DNA from: Krasilnikovia cinnamomea
GTDB taxonomy: Bacteria > Actinomycetota > Actinomycetes > Mycobacteriales > Micromonosporaceae
DNA length: 64,000 nucleotides
Direction: 5' to 3'
Assembly: GCF_004217545.1 (NCBI RefSeq)
Contig: NZ_SHKY01000001.1
Coordinates: forward strand, 3,844,001 to 3,908,000
Position numbers and translations under genes: made by a program. Position 1 is the first letter of the stretch, and the number at the start of each line of letters is the position of its first letter. A model generated the notes under the pieces. It was not told the DNA's origin and ran no database searches. It was given only the letters and a program-made list of their open reading frames with translations. Shown here piece by piece: positions 24,519 through 33,326 of the stretch.

Positions 24519-25640
24519 TCACAGTCGTGGCACGACGTAGTCGATGCAGGTAGTCAGTGCCTCCACGTCCGAGGGATCCACCGTGGGGTACAGCGCGATC
24601 CGCAGTTGGTTGCGTCCCAGCTTGCGGTACGGCTCGGTGTCCACGATGTCGTTCGCGCGCAGGACCTTGGCCAGCGCGGCCGCGTCCACCCCGTCCGCGA
24701 AGTCGATCGTGGCGACCGCGTTGGAGCGCAGCGCCGGGTCCGTGACGAACGGGGTGGCGTAGTCGCTGCGGTCGGCCCAGCCGTACAGGGCGGCGGCGCT
24801 CTCGGCGCTGCGCTTGGCCGCCCAGGCCAGGCCGCCCTGTGCGTTCATCCAGTCCAGCTGCTCGGCGGCGAGGAACACCGTGGCCAGCGCCGGGGTGTTG
24901 TACGTCTGCTCCAGCCGGGACTGCTCGATCGCGGTGACCAGGTCCAGGAACTGCGGGATGTAGCGCCCGGTGCCCTTGACCTCGAACGCCCGCTCGATGG
25001 CGGCCGGGGACATCAGCGCCAGCCAGATGCCGCCGTCGGAGCCCAGCGCCTTCTGCGGTGCGAGGTAGTACACGTCCGTCTCGGACACGTCGACGTCCAG
25101 GCTGCCGCCGCCCGACGTGGCGTCGGTGAGCAGCAGGGCGCCCGGGTCGGCCCCGGCCACCCGGCGCACCGGGACGGCCACGCCGGTCGAGGTCTCGTTG
25201 TGCACGCTGGCGTACACGTCGACGCCCGCCTCGGCGCGCAGGAACGCCGCCTGGCCGCCCGGAGCGCGGTGCACGGTCGGCTCGGCCAGGAACGGGGCGT
25301 CCGCGACCGCCTTGGCGAACTTGGCGCCGAACTCGCCGAACTCCGCGAACTGGGCCTTGTCCCGGACCAGCCCGAACGCGGCGGTGTCCCAGAACGCGCT
25401 GGTGCCACCGTTGGAGAGGATCACCTCGTAGCCGTCGGGGGCGGAGAAGAACTCCGCGACGCCCCGGCGCAGCCGCGCCACCTGGTCCTTGACGGTCCGC
25501 TGCCGGTGCGAGGTGCCCAGGTACGTGCGGGAGACCGCGGCCAGCGCCTCGGCACCCTCGGGACGGACCTTGCTCGGCCCGGAGCCGAACCGCCCGTCCA
25601 CCGGCTTGAGCTCGTCGGGAATCCGGATGCCGTCAGCCAC
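24519..25640 (-). CDS. serC: Phosphoserine aminotransferase SerC
   Basis: A 373-residue PLP-dependent aminotransferase that converts 3-phosphohydroxypyruvate and glutamate to phosphoserine in serine synthesis. It belongs to the actinobacterial/archaeal SerC subtype: IPDELKPVDGRFGSGPSKVR at the start, HRQRTVKDQVARLRRG, and the PLP lysine in YYLAPQKALGSDGG. The Asp contacting the pyridine nitrogen lies in LLTDATSGGGS. The GTG at 25640 is preceded by GGGAGGACTC; an upstream in-frame start lacks support. Confidence 0.96.
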   Translation of the reverse strand: MADGIRIPDELKPVDGRFGSGPSKVRPEGAEALAAVSRTYLGTSHRQRTVKDQVARLRRGVAEFFSAPDGYEVILSNGGTSAFWDTAAFGLVRDKAQFAEFGEFGAKFAKAVADAPFLAEPTVHRAPGGQAAFLRAEAGVDVYASVHNETSTGVAVPVRRVAGADPGALLLTDATSGGGSLDVDVSETDVYYLAPQKALGSDGGIWLALMSPAAIERAFEVKGTGRYIPQFLDLVTAIEQSRLEQTYNTPALATVFLAAEQLDWMNAQGGLAWAAKRSAESAAALYGWADRSDYATPFVTDPALRSNAVATIDFADGVDAAALAKVLRANDIVDTEPYRKLGRNQLRIALYPTVDPSDVEALTTCIDYVVPRL

Positions 25641-25709
25641 GCGAGTCCTCCCAGGGAGACGAAGATCGGGGGCGCCGTTGCCGACGCCCATCCTCCCACC
25701 GCCAGTTGA

Positions 25710-26816
25710 TCAGGCGTTGTGCGGTACCGCGTCCCAGCCCTCGACGTCCTGCGGCTTGCGGGTCGCGGGGCCCACGTACCGGGCGCTGGGGCGCACGATG
25801 CGGCCGAGCTTCTTCTGCTCCAGGATGTGCGCGCTCCACCCGGCGACCCGGGCGCAGGTGAACATGGAGGTGAACATGTGCGACGGCACCTCGGCGAAGT
25901 CCAGCACCACGGCGGACCAGAACTCCACGTTGGTGGCCAGCACCCGGTCGGGCTTGCGGGCCTGTAGCTCCGCCAGCGCGGCGCGTTCCAGGGCCTCGGC
26001 CACCTCGTAGCGGGGGGCGCCCAGCTCGCGGGCGGTGCGGCGCAGCACGCGGGCGCGCGGGTCCTCGGCGCGGTAGACGCGGTGGCCGAAGCCCATCAGC
26101 CGCTCGCCGCGGTCGAGCACGCCTTTCACGTACCCTTCGGCGTCGCCGCTGCGCTCGACGGCCTCGATCATGTGCAGCACCCGGGAGGGCGCGCCGCCGT
26201 GCAGCGGGCCCGACAGGGCCCCGATGCCCGAGGAGATGCAGGCGGCGGCGTCCGCGCCGGTGGAGGCCACGATGCGGGCCGTGAAGGTGGACGCGTTGAG
26301 CCCGTGCTCCGCGGCCGAGATGAAGTACGCGTCGACCGCCTTGACGTGCCGCGGGTCCGGCTCGCCGCGCCAGCGCTTCATGAACCGCTCGACGATCGTC
26401 GTCGCCTTGTCGATGTCCTTCTGCGGCACGGCGGGCAGGCCCAGCCCCCGGGCCGCCTGGGCCACGAACGACAGCGCGGTGACCGACACCCGGGCCAGGT
26501 CGGAACGGGTCTGCTCGTCGTCGATGTCGAGCAGCTGGTTGAGCCCCCAGTACGGGGCGAGCATGGCGACCGCGGACTGCACGTCGACGCGGATGTCGCC
26601 GGAGTGCACCGGAACCGGGAACGGCTCGGCGGGCGGCAGCCCGGGACCGAACCGCCCGTCCACCAGCAACGCCCACACGTTGCCGAAGGACACCTGACCG
26701 ATGAGATCCTCGATGTCGACGCCCCGGTAGCGCAGCGCGCCGCCGGCCTTGTCGGGTTCGGCGATCTCGGTCTCGAAGGCGATGACGCCTTCCAGTCCCG
26801 GTTTGAAGTCGGACAC
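25710..26816 (-). CDS. Citrate synthase 2
   Basis: A 368-residue citrate synthase of the short type II-like form often called citrate synthase 2 (CitA) in actinobacteria. The active-site His and Asp lie in GFGHRVYRAEDPRARVLRR, and the other catalytic His in SGPLHGGAPSRVLHMI. It condenses oxaloacetate with acetyl-CoA; a 2-methylcitrate activity cannot be excluded from sequence. The GTG at 26816 follows AGGAGG. It lies upstream of serC on the same strand with 69 bases between, and is divergent from pdxH. Confidence 0.93.
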   Translation of the reverse strand: MSDFKPGLEGVIAFETEIAEPDKAGGALRYRGVDIEDLIGQVSFGNVWALLVDGRFGPGLPPAEPFPVPVHSGDIRVDVQSAVAMLAPYWGLNQLLDIDDEQTRSDLARVSVTALSFVAQAARGLGLPAVPQKDIDKATTIVERFMKRWRGEPDPRHVKAVDAYFISAAEHGLNASTFTARIVASTGADAAACISSGIGALSGPLHGGAPSRVLHMIEAVERSGDAEGYVKGVLDRGERLMGFGHRVYRAEDPRARVLRRTARELGAPRYEVAEALERAALAELQARKPDRVLATNVEFWSAVVLDFAEVPSHMFTSMFTCARVAGWSAHILEQKKLGRIVRPSARYVGPATRKPQDVEGWDAVPHNA

Positions 26817-26985
26817 GTCGCCTCCTGGAAATGGCCCCGTGAAGCCGTGAGTGTTTCATCTTGCCCGCGCTCGCCCGGCCGGTCGAGCAACGGGGAATGT
26901 GCCGTCTGCGACACCTATCCTCGCCGAGGAGACGCGGCGGCGGTGGCGACTTAGGTTCGATACGAAAATTGTCGAAGGGGATCGG

Positions 26986-27642
26986 GTGACACGCGAACCA
27001 CCAGCGCCGGCCGTGATGCGGCGCGACTACACCGAACGGGGGCCGCTGCTGGAGGCCGACCTGGCGGCGGACTGGCGGGTCCAGTTCGGCCGCTGGTTCG
27101 CCGAGGCGGTCGCGGGGGGCCTGCCGGAACCCAACGCCATGGTGCTGGCCACGGCCTCCCGCGGGGGGCGGCCGTCGGCCCGGACGGTGCTGCTCAAGGG
27201 GTACGACGACCATGGCTTCGTCCTGTTCACCAACTACGACTCCCGCAAGGGGACCGAGGTCGCCGAGAACCCGTACGCGAGCCTGGTCTTCCCGTGGTTC
27301 CCGATGCAGCGGCAGGTGATCGTCACGGGCGCGGTCGAGCGGGTCGGGCGGGCGGAGACCGACGCGTACTTCGCCGAGCGGCCGCGCGGATCGCAGCTCG
27401 GCGCCTGGGCCAGCCCGCAGTCGCGGGTGGTGCCGGACCGCGCCGCCCTGGAGGCGGGGCTGGCCGAGGCCCGCGAGCGGTTCGGGGACGCCGATCCGGT
27501 GCCCGCACCGCCGCACTGGGGTGGACTGCGGGTGGTGCCGGAGACCGTGGAGTTCTGGCAGGGCCGCGCCGACCGCCTGCACGACCGGCTGCGCTACCGG
27601 CGCGCGGACACGGCCTGGGTGGTCGAGCGGCTCGCGCCGTGA
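26986..27642 (+). CDS. pdxH: Pyridoxamine 5'-phosphate oxidase
   Basis: A 218-residue FMN enzyme that makes pyridoxal phosphate from pyridoxamine or pyridoxine phosphate. It has the family order: [42 protein letters not shown] (FMN and substrate phosphate contacts), [38 protein letters not shown], and the C-terminal [18 protein letters not shown]. The GTG at 26986 is used, preceded by AAGGGG. The stop overlaps the start of the following MFS gene by four bases (GTGA). PLP supply next to the PLP-dependent serC is a natural grouping. Confidence 0.95.
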   Translation: MTREPPAPAVMRRDYTERGPLLEADLAADWRVQFGRWFAEAVAGGLPEPNAMVLATASRGGRPSARTVLLKGYDDHGFVLFTNYDSRKGTEVAENPYASLVFPWFPMQRQVIVTGAVERVGRAETDAYFAERPRGSQLGAWASPQSRVVPDRAALEAGLAEARERFGDADPVPAPPHWGGLRVVPETVEFWQGRADRLHDRLRYRRADTAWVVERLAP

Positions 27643-28928
27643 CGTCGGAGCTTACCGCGAAGCGCCGCCGCTGGGTGATCGACACCCGCCCCCTGGCGGT
27701 GCCCGCGTACCGCCGGATGTGGGTGGGCAACGGGGTCTCGTTCTTCGGGTACCAGTTCACCGCGGTGGCCGTGCCGGTGCAGATGTTCGCGCTGACGAAC
27801 TCGTCGGGCTGGGTGGGGCTGCTGGGCGTGGCCGCACTCGTACCCCTGCTGATCTTCGGGTTGTGGGGCGGGGCCGCGGCCGACGTGGTGGACCGGCGGC
27901 TCCTGCTGCTGGCCAGCTCGACGCTGGCCTGGCTGGCCACCCTCGGCCTGCTGGCGCAGGCGCTGCTGCACCTCGACAGCGCCTGGCTGCTGCTGGCGAT
28001 CACCGCGGTGCAGTCGGTGGGCTTCGCGGTCAGCTCGCCCGCCCGGCAGGCGATCATCCCGCGGGTCGTGCCGGGCGAGATGGTCCCGGCCGCCAACACC
28101 CTGTCCTACACCACCACGACGGTGGGCGGGGTGCTGGGCCCGCTGGCCGCGGGCCTGATCTTCGGGACCTTCGCCACGGGTACGGGCGTGACGGTCGCGT
28201 ACGCGGTCGACGTGCTGCTGTTCACCATCTCCTTCTGGGCGACCTGGCGGCTGCCCTCGATCCCGCCGCTGGCCGGACCGGACGACGAGCCGCGCCCCAC
28301 GGCCGGGCTGCGCGGGATCGCCGACGGCCTGCGCTTCCTGGCGACCAAGCAGGTGCTGCTGCTCTCGTTCGCGGTCGACATCGTGGCGATGGTGTTCGCG
28401 ATGCCGCGGGCGTTGTTCCCGGAGGTGGCCGCGGAGCGGTTCGGCGGCGGCGCGGCGGTCGGCTGGTTGTTCAGCGCGATCGCGCTCGGCTCGGTGGTCG
28501 GTGGCCTGACCTCCGGCTGGATCGGCCGGATCCGCCGCCAGGGCCTCGCCCTGATCGTGGCCGTGATCGGCTGGGGGCTGGCCGTCGCGCTGTCCGGGCT
28601 GGCCCACGACCTGTGGCTGATGGTGCTGCTGCTGGCCGTGGCCGGAGCCGCCGACCTGGTCAGCGCGGTGTACCGGCAGTCGATCCTGCAGACGTACGCC
28701 CCGGACCGGCTGCGCGGTCGGCTGCAGGGGGTCTTCACGGTCGTGGTGGCCGGTGGTCCCCGGCTGGGTGACCTCCGCGCGGGCGCGACCGCCGACGTCG
28801 CCGGTCCGACCGTGTCCTGGGTGGGCGGTGGTCTGCTGGCAGCGGGCCTGACGGTGGTGCTGGCGCTCGCTTTCCCGGCGTTGTACCGCTACCGCCCGCC
28901 ACCTGGCGATGACGGTGGGACCCGATAG
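27639..28928 (+). CDS. MFS transporter coupled to pdxH
   Basis: A 429-residue 12-helix MFS protein of the EntS-like group: [32 protein letters not shown], loop motif [15 protein letters not shown], and [24 protein letters not shown]. It is clearly paralogous to the transporter at 4409-5713 (shared RQSILQ/RSIIWSQ...[10 protein letters not shown] region and the [15 protein letters not shown] loop). It is translationally coupled to pdxH through a four-base overlap. The substrate is unknown; whether it moves a vitamin B6 form is only suggested by the coupling. Confidence 0.9.
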   Translation: MTSELTAKRRRWVIDTRPLAVPAYRRMWVGNGVSFFGYQFTAVAVPVQMFALTNSSGWVGLLGVAALVPLLIFGLWGGAAADVVDRRLLLLASSTLAWLATLGLLAQALLHLDSAWLLLAITAVQSVGFAVSSPARQAIIPRVVPGEMVPAANTLSYTTTTVGGVLGPLAAGLIFGTFATGTGVTVAYAVDVLLFTISFWATWRLPSIPPLAGPDDEPRPTAGLRGIADGLRFLATKQVLLLSFAVDIVAMVFAMPRALFPEVAAERFGGGAAVGWLFSAIALGSVVGGLTSGWIGRIRRQGLALIVAVIGWGLAVALSGLAHDLWLMVLLLAVAGAADLVSAVYRQSILQTYAPDRLRGRLQGVFTVVVAGGPRLGDLRAGATADVAGPTVSWVGGGLLAAGLTVVLALAFPALYRYRPPPGDDGGTR

Positions 28929-28937
28929 TGTCCAGGC

Positions 28938-29858
28938 ATGACGAGCGTCGTTCCGGCGAAATCCGGGTTGCAGTGGACGATCGAATCAGGTGAGCACCGG
29001 GCGACCCTCGCGGAGGTCGGCGGTGTGCTGCGCGCATATGAGGTGGGCGATCGCGAGGTCGTCGACGGGTTCACCGAGCACGAGCTGTCGCCCGCGTCCG
29101 CGGGTCAGGTGCTGGCGCCCTGGCCCAACCGGATCCGCGACGGCCGCTACACGTTCCACGGGGTGACGCACCAGTTGCCGCTGACCGAGCCGGCCCGGGG
29201 CACCGCCATCCACGGCCTGGTGAACTGGGTGCGCTGGCGGCTGGCCGACCAGGCCCCGGACGCGGTGACCCTGGAGTGCGACCTGGCGGCGCAGGCGGGC
29301 TACCCGTGGTCGCTGGCGCTGCGCACCCGGTGGAGCGTGGGCCCCGGCGGGCTGCGCTGCGACCAGGAGGTCACCAATACGAGTGACTCCGAGGCGCCGT
29401 GGGGCTACTCGGTCCACCCGTACCTGCGGCTGCCCGGGGTGGCCGTGGACGACATCCTGCTGCGGGTGCCGGCACGGACCAGGATCCTGGCCGACGGCCG
29501 CCTGCTGCCGATCGGGGCCGTGAAGATCGCCGGCTCGGAGTACGACTTCAGCGCGCCGCGCCGGATCGGCGACCTCGTCCTGGACACCACGTTCGGTGAC
29601 CTCGCGTACGACGCGGACGGCGGCTCGTCGGTGACGATCGCCGCACCGGCGGGCGGCGCCCAGGTCACCATCTGGGGGGACCGCCACTTCGCGTGGTGGC
29701 AGGTTTTCACGTCGGACACGCTGCGCGGAGAGCGGTTCCGCCGGTCCGTGGCGATCGAGCCGATGACCTGCCCACCGGACGCGTTCCGCTCCGGCCGGGA
29801 TCTGATCGTGCTCGCCCCGGGGGAGGGCTGGGCCGCGTCATGGGGGGTGCGACCGTAG
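28938..29858 (+). CDS. Aldose 1-epimerase family protein
   Basis: A 306-residue galactose-mutarotase-like protein that interconverts sugar anomers. The catalytic acid His lies in GTAIHGLVNWVRW or in GYSVHPYLRL, and the catalytic base Glu in AIEPMTCPPDAF; substrate-binding residues are around APWPNRIRDGRYTFHG. It starts at ATG 28938, nine bases after the MFS stop, and its TAG shares one base with the GTG of the next gene. This is the compact bacterial COG2017 type; the sugar specificity is not evident. Confidence 0.93.
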   Translation: MTSVVPAKSGLQWTIESGEHRATLAEVGGVLRAYEVGDREVVDGFTEHELSPASAGQVLAPWPNRIRDGRYTFHGVTHQLPLTEPARGTAIHGLVNWVRWRLADQAPDAVTLECDLAAQAGYPWSLALRTRWSVGPGGLRCDQEVTNTSDSEAPWGYSVHPYLRLPGVAVDDILLRVPARTRILADGRLLPIGAVKIAGSEYDFSAPRRIGDLVLDTTFGDLAYDADGGSSVTIAAPAGGAQVTIWGDRHFAWWQVFTSDTLRGERFRRSVAIEPMTCPPDAFRSGRDLIVLAPGEGWAASWGVRP

Positions 29859-30487
29859 TGGATTTCGACGAGGTGGTCCGCAGGCGGCGGATGGTGCGTA
29901 CCTACGACCCGGACCGGGCGGTCCCGCCGGAGCTGGTCGACAAGATTGTCAAGCACGCGCTGCGGGCGCCGTCGGCCGGGTTCTCCCAGGGCTGGGGCTT
30001 CCTGGTGCTGACCAAGGCCGAGGACCGGGCCAGGTACTGGCAGGTGACCACGGAGGGCCATCTCGGCGACGCCCCGGCCGACGAGGGCTGGCACGGCTCG
30101 TGGCTGGACCGGATGCGGGCGGCCACCCTGATCGTCATCCCGTTGTCCAACAAGTCCGCCTACCTGGAGCGCTACGCCCAGCCGGACAAGGGCTGGACGG
30201 ACCGGGACGAGTCGCACTGGCCCGCGCCGTACTGGCACATCGACACCGGCTTCGCGGCGCTGCTGATGCACCTGACCGCGGTGAACGAGGGGCTGGGCTC
30301 CTGCTTCATCGGTCTGCCCGCCGCCCGGGTCGAGGCGTTCAAGGAGGCGTTCGGGGTGCCGCCCGAATTCAGCCCCATCGGGGCGCTCACGGTGGGTTAC
30401 CAGCTACCCGACAAGAGGTCCCCGTCACTGCGCAGGGGGCATCGCCCGGTGGACGATGTGGTGCATCATGGCCGGTGGGCTGGGTAA
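29858..30487 (+). CDS. Nitroreductase-family flavoprotein
   Basis: A 209-residue FMN-dependent oxidoreductase of the nitroreductase fold. FMN phosphate-binding arginines are in RRRRMVRTYDP; SAGFSQGWGFLVL is the second FMN block; and NEGLGSCFIGLP is the third. These enzymes reduce nitro groups, quinones or flavins with NAD(P)H; the physiological role is open. The GTG at 29858 overlaps the stop of the epimerase gene by one base; an ATG at 29840 is the alternative. Confidence 0.88.
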   Translation: MDFDEVVRRRRMVRTYDPDRAVPPELVDKIVKHALRAPSAGFSQGWGFLVLTKAEDRARYWQVTTEGHLGDAPADEGWHGSWLDRMRAATLIVIPLSNKSAYLERYAQPDKGWTDRDESHWPAPYWHIDTGFAALLMHLTAVNEGLGSCFIGLPAARVEAFKEAFGVPPEFSPIGALTVGYQLPDKRSPSLRRGHRPVDDVVHHGRWAG

Positions 30488-30519
30488 AGGACGGGCTGGA
30501 GCGGAAGGGGCGTGCCGTC

Positions 30520-30810
30520 GTGATCTTCAAAGCGGTGCGGGACGGTGCCCCGTATCCCGACCACCACACCACGCTGAAGATGTGGGCGGAGATCCCGCCG
30601 CGTCCGATCCGGCTGGCCGACCTCATCACCACCAAACGTGAGCTGGCGCTCGACAAGCTGCTGGCCGAGGACTCGACCTTCTACGGCGACCTCTTCCCGC
30701 ACGTGGTGGAGTATCAGGGCGCCCTCTACCTGGAGGACGGCCTGCACCGGGCGTTGCGTGCGGCCCTGCAGCAGCGCAACCAGATTCACGCCCGGGTCCT
30801 GGTCCTCTAA
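30520..30810 (+). CDS. Conserved small protein of unknown function
   Basis: A 96-residue soluble protein: VIFKAVRDGAPYPDH, then PPRPIRLADLITTKRELALDKLLAEDSTFYGDLFPHVVEYQGALYLEDGLHRALRAALQQ. The last block with EDGLHRALRAALQQRNQIHARVL is very regular, as in a ParB-like or sulfiredoxin-like small fold, but I cannot place it. Similar actinobacterial proteins are, from memory, sometimes labelled VapB-type antitoxins; no toxin gene is adjacent. The GTG at 30520 follows GGAAGGGG. The acyl-CoA dehydrogenase gene begins ten bases downstream. Confidence 0.8.
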   Translation: MIFKAVRDGAPYPDHHTTLKMWAEIPPRPIRLADLITTKRELALDKLLAEDSTFYGDLFPHVVEYQGALYLEDGLHRALRAALQQRNQIHARVLVL

Positions 30811-30820
30811 CGTCTGCCTC

Positions 30821-31990
30821 ATGGCCGTTTCCGCGTTCGACCTCCTCGACCTCGACTCCCTGCTGACCGACGAGGAGCGCGACGTGCGCGCGCTCGTGCG
30901 CCGGGTCGCCGACGACCGGGTCCGCCCGTACGTGGCCGACTGGTACGAGCGCGGCGAGGTCCCCGTCCGTGACCTGGCCCTGGAGTTCGGCAAGCTGGGC
31001 CTGCTCGGCATGCACCTGAAGGGGTACGGCTGCGCCGGCTCCTCCGCGGTCGCGTACGGGCTGGCCTGCCTGGAGATGGAGGCGGCGGACTCCGGGGTCC
31101 GCTCGCTGATCTCGGTGCAGGGCTCCCTGGCCATGTACGCCATCTGGCGCTACGGCTCCGAGGAGCAGAAGCAGTGCTGGCTGCCGGGGATGGCCGCGGG
31201 CGAGCTGATCGGCTGCTTCGGCCTGACCGAGCCGGACCACGGCTCCGACCCGGCCGCCATGGCCACCCGGGCCCGCCGGGACGGCGCGGACTGGATCCTC
31301 ACCGGCGGCAAGATGTGGATCACCAACGCTCCCGTCGCGGACGTGGCGGTGATCTGGGCCCGCGCCGAGGAAGGGGTGGTCGGGTTCGCGGTGCCGACCG
31401 ACACCCCCGGCTTCGCGGCCCGCGAGGTGCGGCACAAGATGTCGCTGCGCGCCTCGGCCACCGGCGAGATCACCCTGGACGAGGTCCGGCTGCCCGAGGC
31501 GGCCCGGCTGCCCGACGCGCGCGGGCTCAAGGCCCCGCTGTCCTGCCTGACCGAGGCCCGGTTCGGCATCGTGTGGGGCTCGCTCGGCGCGGCCCGCGAC
31601 TGCCTGGACACCGCGATCGCGTACGCGGGCAGCCGGGAGCAGTTCGGCCGCCCGATCGCGGGCTTCCAGCTGACCCAGGCGAAGTTCGCGGACATGGCTC
31701 TGGAACTGCAGAAAGGCTACCTGCTGGCGATGCACCTGGGCCGCCGGCACGACGCGGTGGGACTGCGCCCGGAGCAGGTCAGCGCGGGCAAGCTGAACAA
31801 CGTCCGCGAGGCCATCGCGATCGCCCGGCAGTGCCGCACGATCCTGGGCGCGAACGGCGTCAGCGGCGAGTACCCGATCATGCGGCACGCGAACAACCTG
31901 GAGAGCGTGCTGACCTACGAGGGCACCTCGGAGATCCACCAGCTCGTGCTGGGCCAGCAGCTGACCGGGCTGAGCGCGTTCGCGGGCTGA
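30821..31990 (+). CDS. Acyl-CoA dehydrogenase, glutaryl-CoA dehydrogenase-like
   Basis: A 389-residue FAD-linked acyl-CoA dehydrogenase. The substrate/FAD block CFGLTEPDHGSDPAAMATRARRDG and KMWITNAPVADVAVIWAR are present. The C-terminal region LGANGVSGEYPIMRHANNLESVLTYEGTSEIHQLVLGQQLTG carries the catalytic Glu in YEGTSEIH and matches the glutaryl-CoA dehydrogenase branch. Whether it also decarboxylates glutaryl-CoA cannot be judged. It starts at ATG 30821; no electron-transfer-flavoprotein gene is close. Confidence 0.92.
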   Translation: MAVSAFDLLDLDSLLTDEERDVRALVRRVADDRVRPYVADWYERGEVPVRDLALEFGKLGLLGMHLKGYGCAGSSAVAYGLACLEMEAADSGVRSLISVQGSLAMYAIWRYGSEEQKQCWLPGMAAGELIGCFGLTEPDHGSDPAAMATRARRDGADWILTGGKMWITNAPVADVAVIWARAEEGVVGFAVPTDTPGFAAREVRHKMSLRASATGEITLDEVRLPEAARLPDARGLKAPLSCLTEARFGIVWGSLGAARDCLDTAIAYAGSREQFGRPIAGFQLTQAKFADMALELQKGYLLAMHLGRRHDAVGLRPEQVSAGKLNNVREAIAIARQCRTILGANGVSGEYPIMRHANNLESVLTYEGTSEIHQLVLGQQLTGLSAFAG

Positions 31991-32050
31991 GCCCACGCCG
32001 GGGTTTCGTCTCATCCGTACCTTGGGTAGCAACACCAGGGGGTGAGGACG

Positions 32051-32881
32051 ATGGCCGAGCGCCGCGACATCGACGACCCGACCAAGGAATATCCCGCATA
32101 CGAGCCGGGCCGCGCCGAGCCGCGTGGCCCGGATCAGGCCCGCCCCACCGGCGCCGGGCCGGACCCGGCCGAGCCAGGGCCGGGCGTTGCTGGGCCCACC
32201 GGGTCCGGCGCCGCCTGGCCCGACCCCCCGGTGGGGCGGTCCGGCCTCGCCCGGCTGCTGATCTTCACGGGCGCGGTGTTCGCCGTGCTGGTCGCGGCCT
32301 GCCTGGGCCTGCGGGCGGTGAACGTGCTGCCGAGCTTCGACAACCCGTTCTCGGACCGGACGACCGACCGCAGCCAGCCGGTGCTGCTGCAGTCGATGCG
32401 CGATCTGAGCCGGTACGTGGCCGCCGACGGCACCTTCCAGGTCATCGTGGACCTGCAGGAGCACCGGGAGAACGTCCCAGACTTCCTGCTGAACCAGCGC
32501 ACCCTGTTCGTCGGCTCCGGCACGGTCGAGGCGTACGTCGACTTCGGCACCCTCGGCGGCGACGCGGTCACGGTCGACAACGCCGCCAAGTCCGTCCGTG
32601 TCACGCTGCCCGCCCCGCAACTGGCACCGGCCGCCCTCGACCTGGAGCGCAGCTACGTGGTGGCGCAGGAGCGGGGCCTGCTCAACCGGATCGGCGACGC
32701 GTTCCGCGAGGACCCGGACGCCCAGCACCGCGTGTACGCCGAGGCGCAGCGACGGATCACCGAGGCCGCCCAGGGCAGCGGGCTGGACCGGCGCGCCCGG
32801 GAGAACGCCGAGAAGATGCTGACCAGCCTGTTCGGCCGCCTCGGGTACACCTCGGTCACCGTGACGTTCGCGAATCCCTGA
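32051..32881 (+). CDS. DUF4230 membrane-anchored protein
   Basis: A 276-residue protein. Residues 1-65 are a Pro/Gly-rich cytoplasmic segment; residues about 70-88 form one hydrophobic helix (LLIFTGAVFAVLVAACLGL); the remaining domain is outside the membrane and matches DUF4230 (LLQSMRDLSRYVAADGTFQVIVDLQ, VGSGTVEAYVDFGTLGGDAV, YVVAQERGLLNRIGDAF). The function is unknown; the domain recurs in both Gram-positive and Gram-negative bacteria. ATG 32051 follows GGTGAGG. It meets the PspC gene stop to stop with no gap. Confidence 0.85.
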   Translation: MAERRDIDDPTKEYPAYEPGRAEPRGPDQARPTGAGPDPAEPGPGVAGPTGSGAAWPDPPVGRSGLARLLIFTGAVFAVLVAACLGLRAVNVLPSFDNPFSDRTTDRSQPVLLQSMRDLSRYVAADGTFQVIVDLQEHRENVPDFLLNQRTLFVGSGTVEAYVDFGTLGGDAVTVDNAAKSVRVTLPAPQLAPAALDLERSYVVAQERGLLNRIGDAFREDPDAQHRVYAEAQRRITEAAQGSGLDRRARENAEKMLTSLFGRLGYTSVTVTFANP

Positions 32882-33061
32882 TCACTCGTTGGGCATCAGC
32901 ACCCAGAGCACCAGGTAGATCAGGAACTGTGGGCCGGGCAGCAGGCAGGACAGGACGAAGGCCAGGCGGACCAGGCTGGGCGAGACGCCGAAGCGACGGG
33001 CCAGGCCGGAGCAGACCCCGGCGATCCACCGGTCGTTGCGGGGCCGGGTCAGGCGGTTCAT
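32882..33061 (-). CDS. PspC domain small membrane protein
   Basis: A 59-residue protein reading MNRLTRPRNDRWIAGVCSGL, then ARRFGVSPSLVRLAFVLSCL and a hydrophobic helix ending VLMPNE. This is a minimal PspC domain, the membrane-stress module that in other bacteria partners PspA or forms part of toxin/antitoxin regulation. The ATG at 33061 is preceded by AAGGAGG. No pspA gene is in the window. Confidence 0.92.
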   Translation of the reverse strand: MNRLTRPRNDRWIAGVCSGLARRFGVSPSLVRLAFVLSCLLPGPQFLIYLVLWVLMPNE

Positions 33062-33326
33062 CGCGATTCCTCCTTCGATGGTGGCCCCGGCGGGAACGCC
33101 GCGACCACCATCGACGGTAGGTTCGGCGCGCTCGCCGTCCCTCAGCCCGTGGGTGGAGATCCGGCGGACGCCTCCCGTAAGGGGGACCCGTACCGGCTGA
33201 GGCTCGTTGTTAACGTGAGGGTCGGCTACGACGTCCGTTCCCTTCCCGGTCCGGTAACCTCGTCCGGGTTTCGGCTAGGCAGGCCCACGGTCCCGATGGG
33301 CGACGAGGAGGCGCGGTGAGGCAGCG

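Noticed and set aside
30520..30810. A toxin-antitoxin module around the small protein.
   Set aside because: No toxin-like gene is adjacent; both neighbours are metabolic enzymes.
30626..32728. A 700-residue minus-strand open frame.
   Set aside because: It is fully antisense to the acyl-CoA dehydrogenase and DUF4230 genes and is a by-product of high third-position GC. The same applies to long minus frames at 33210-35090 and 49934-51868.
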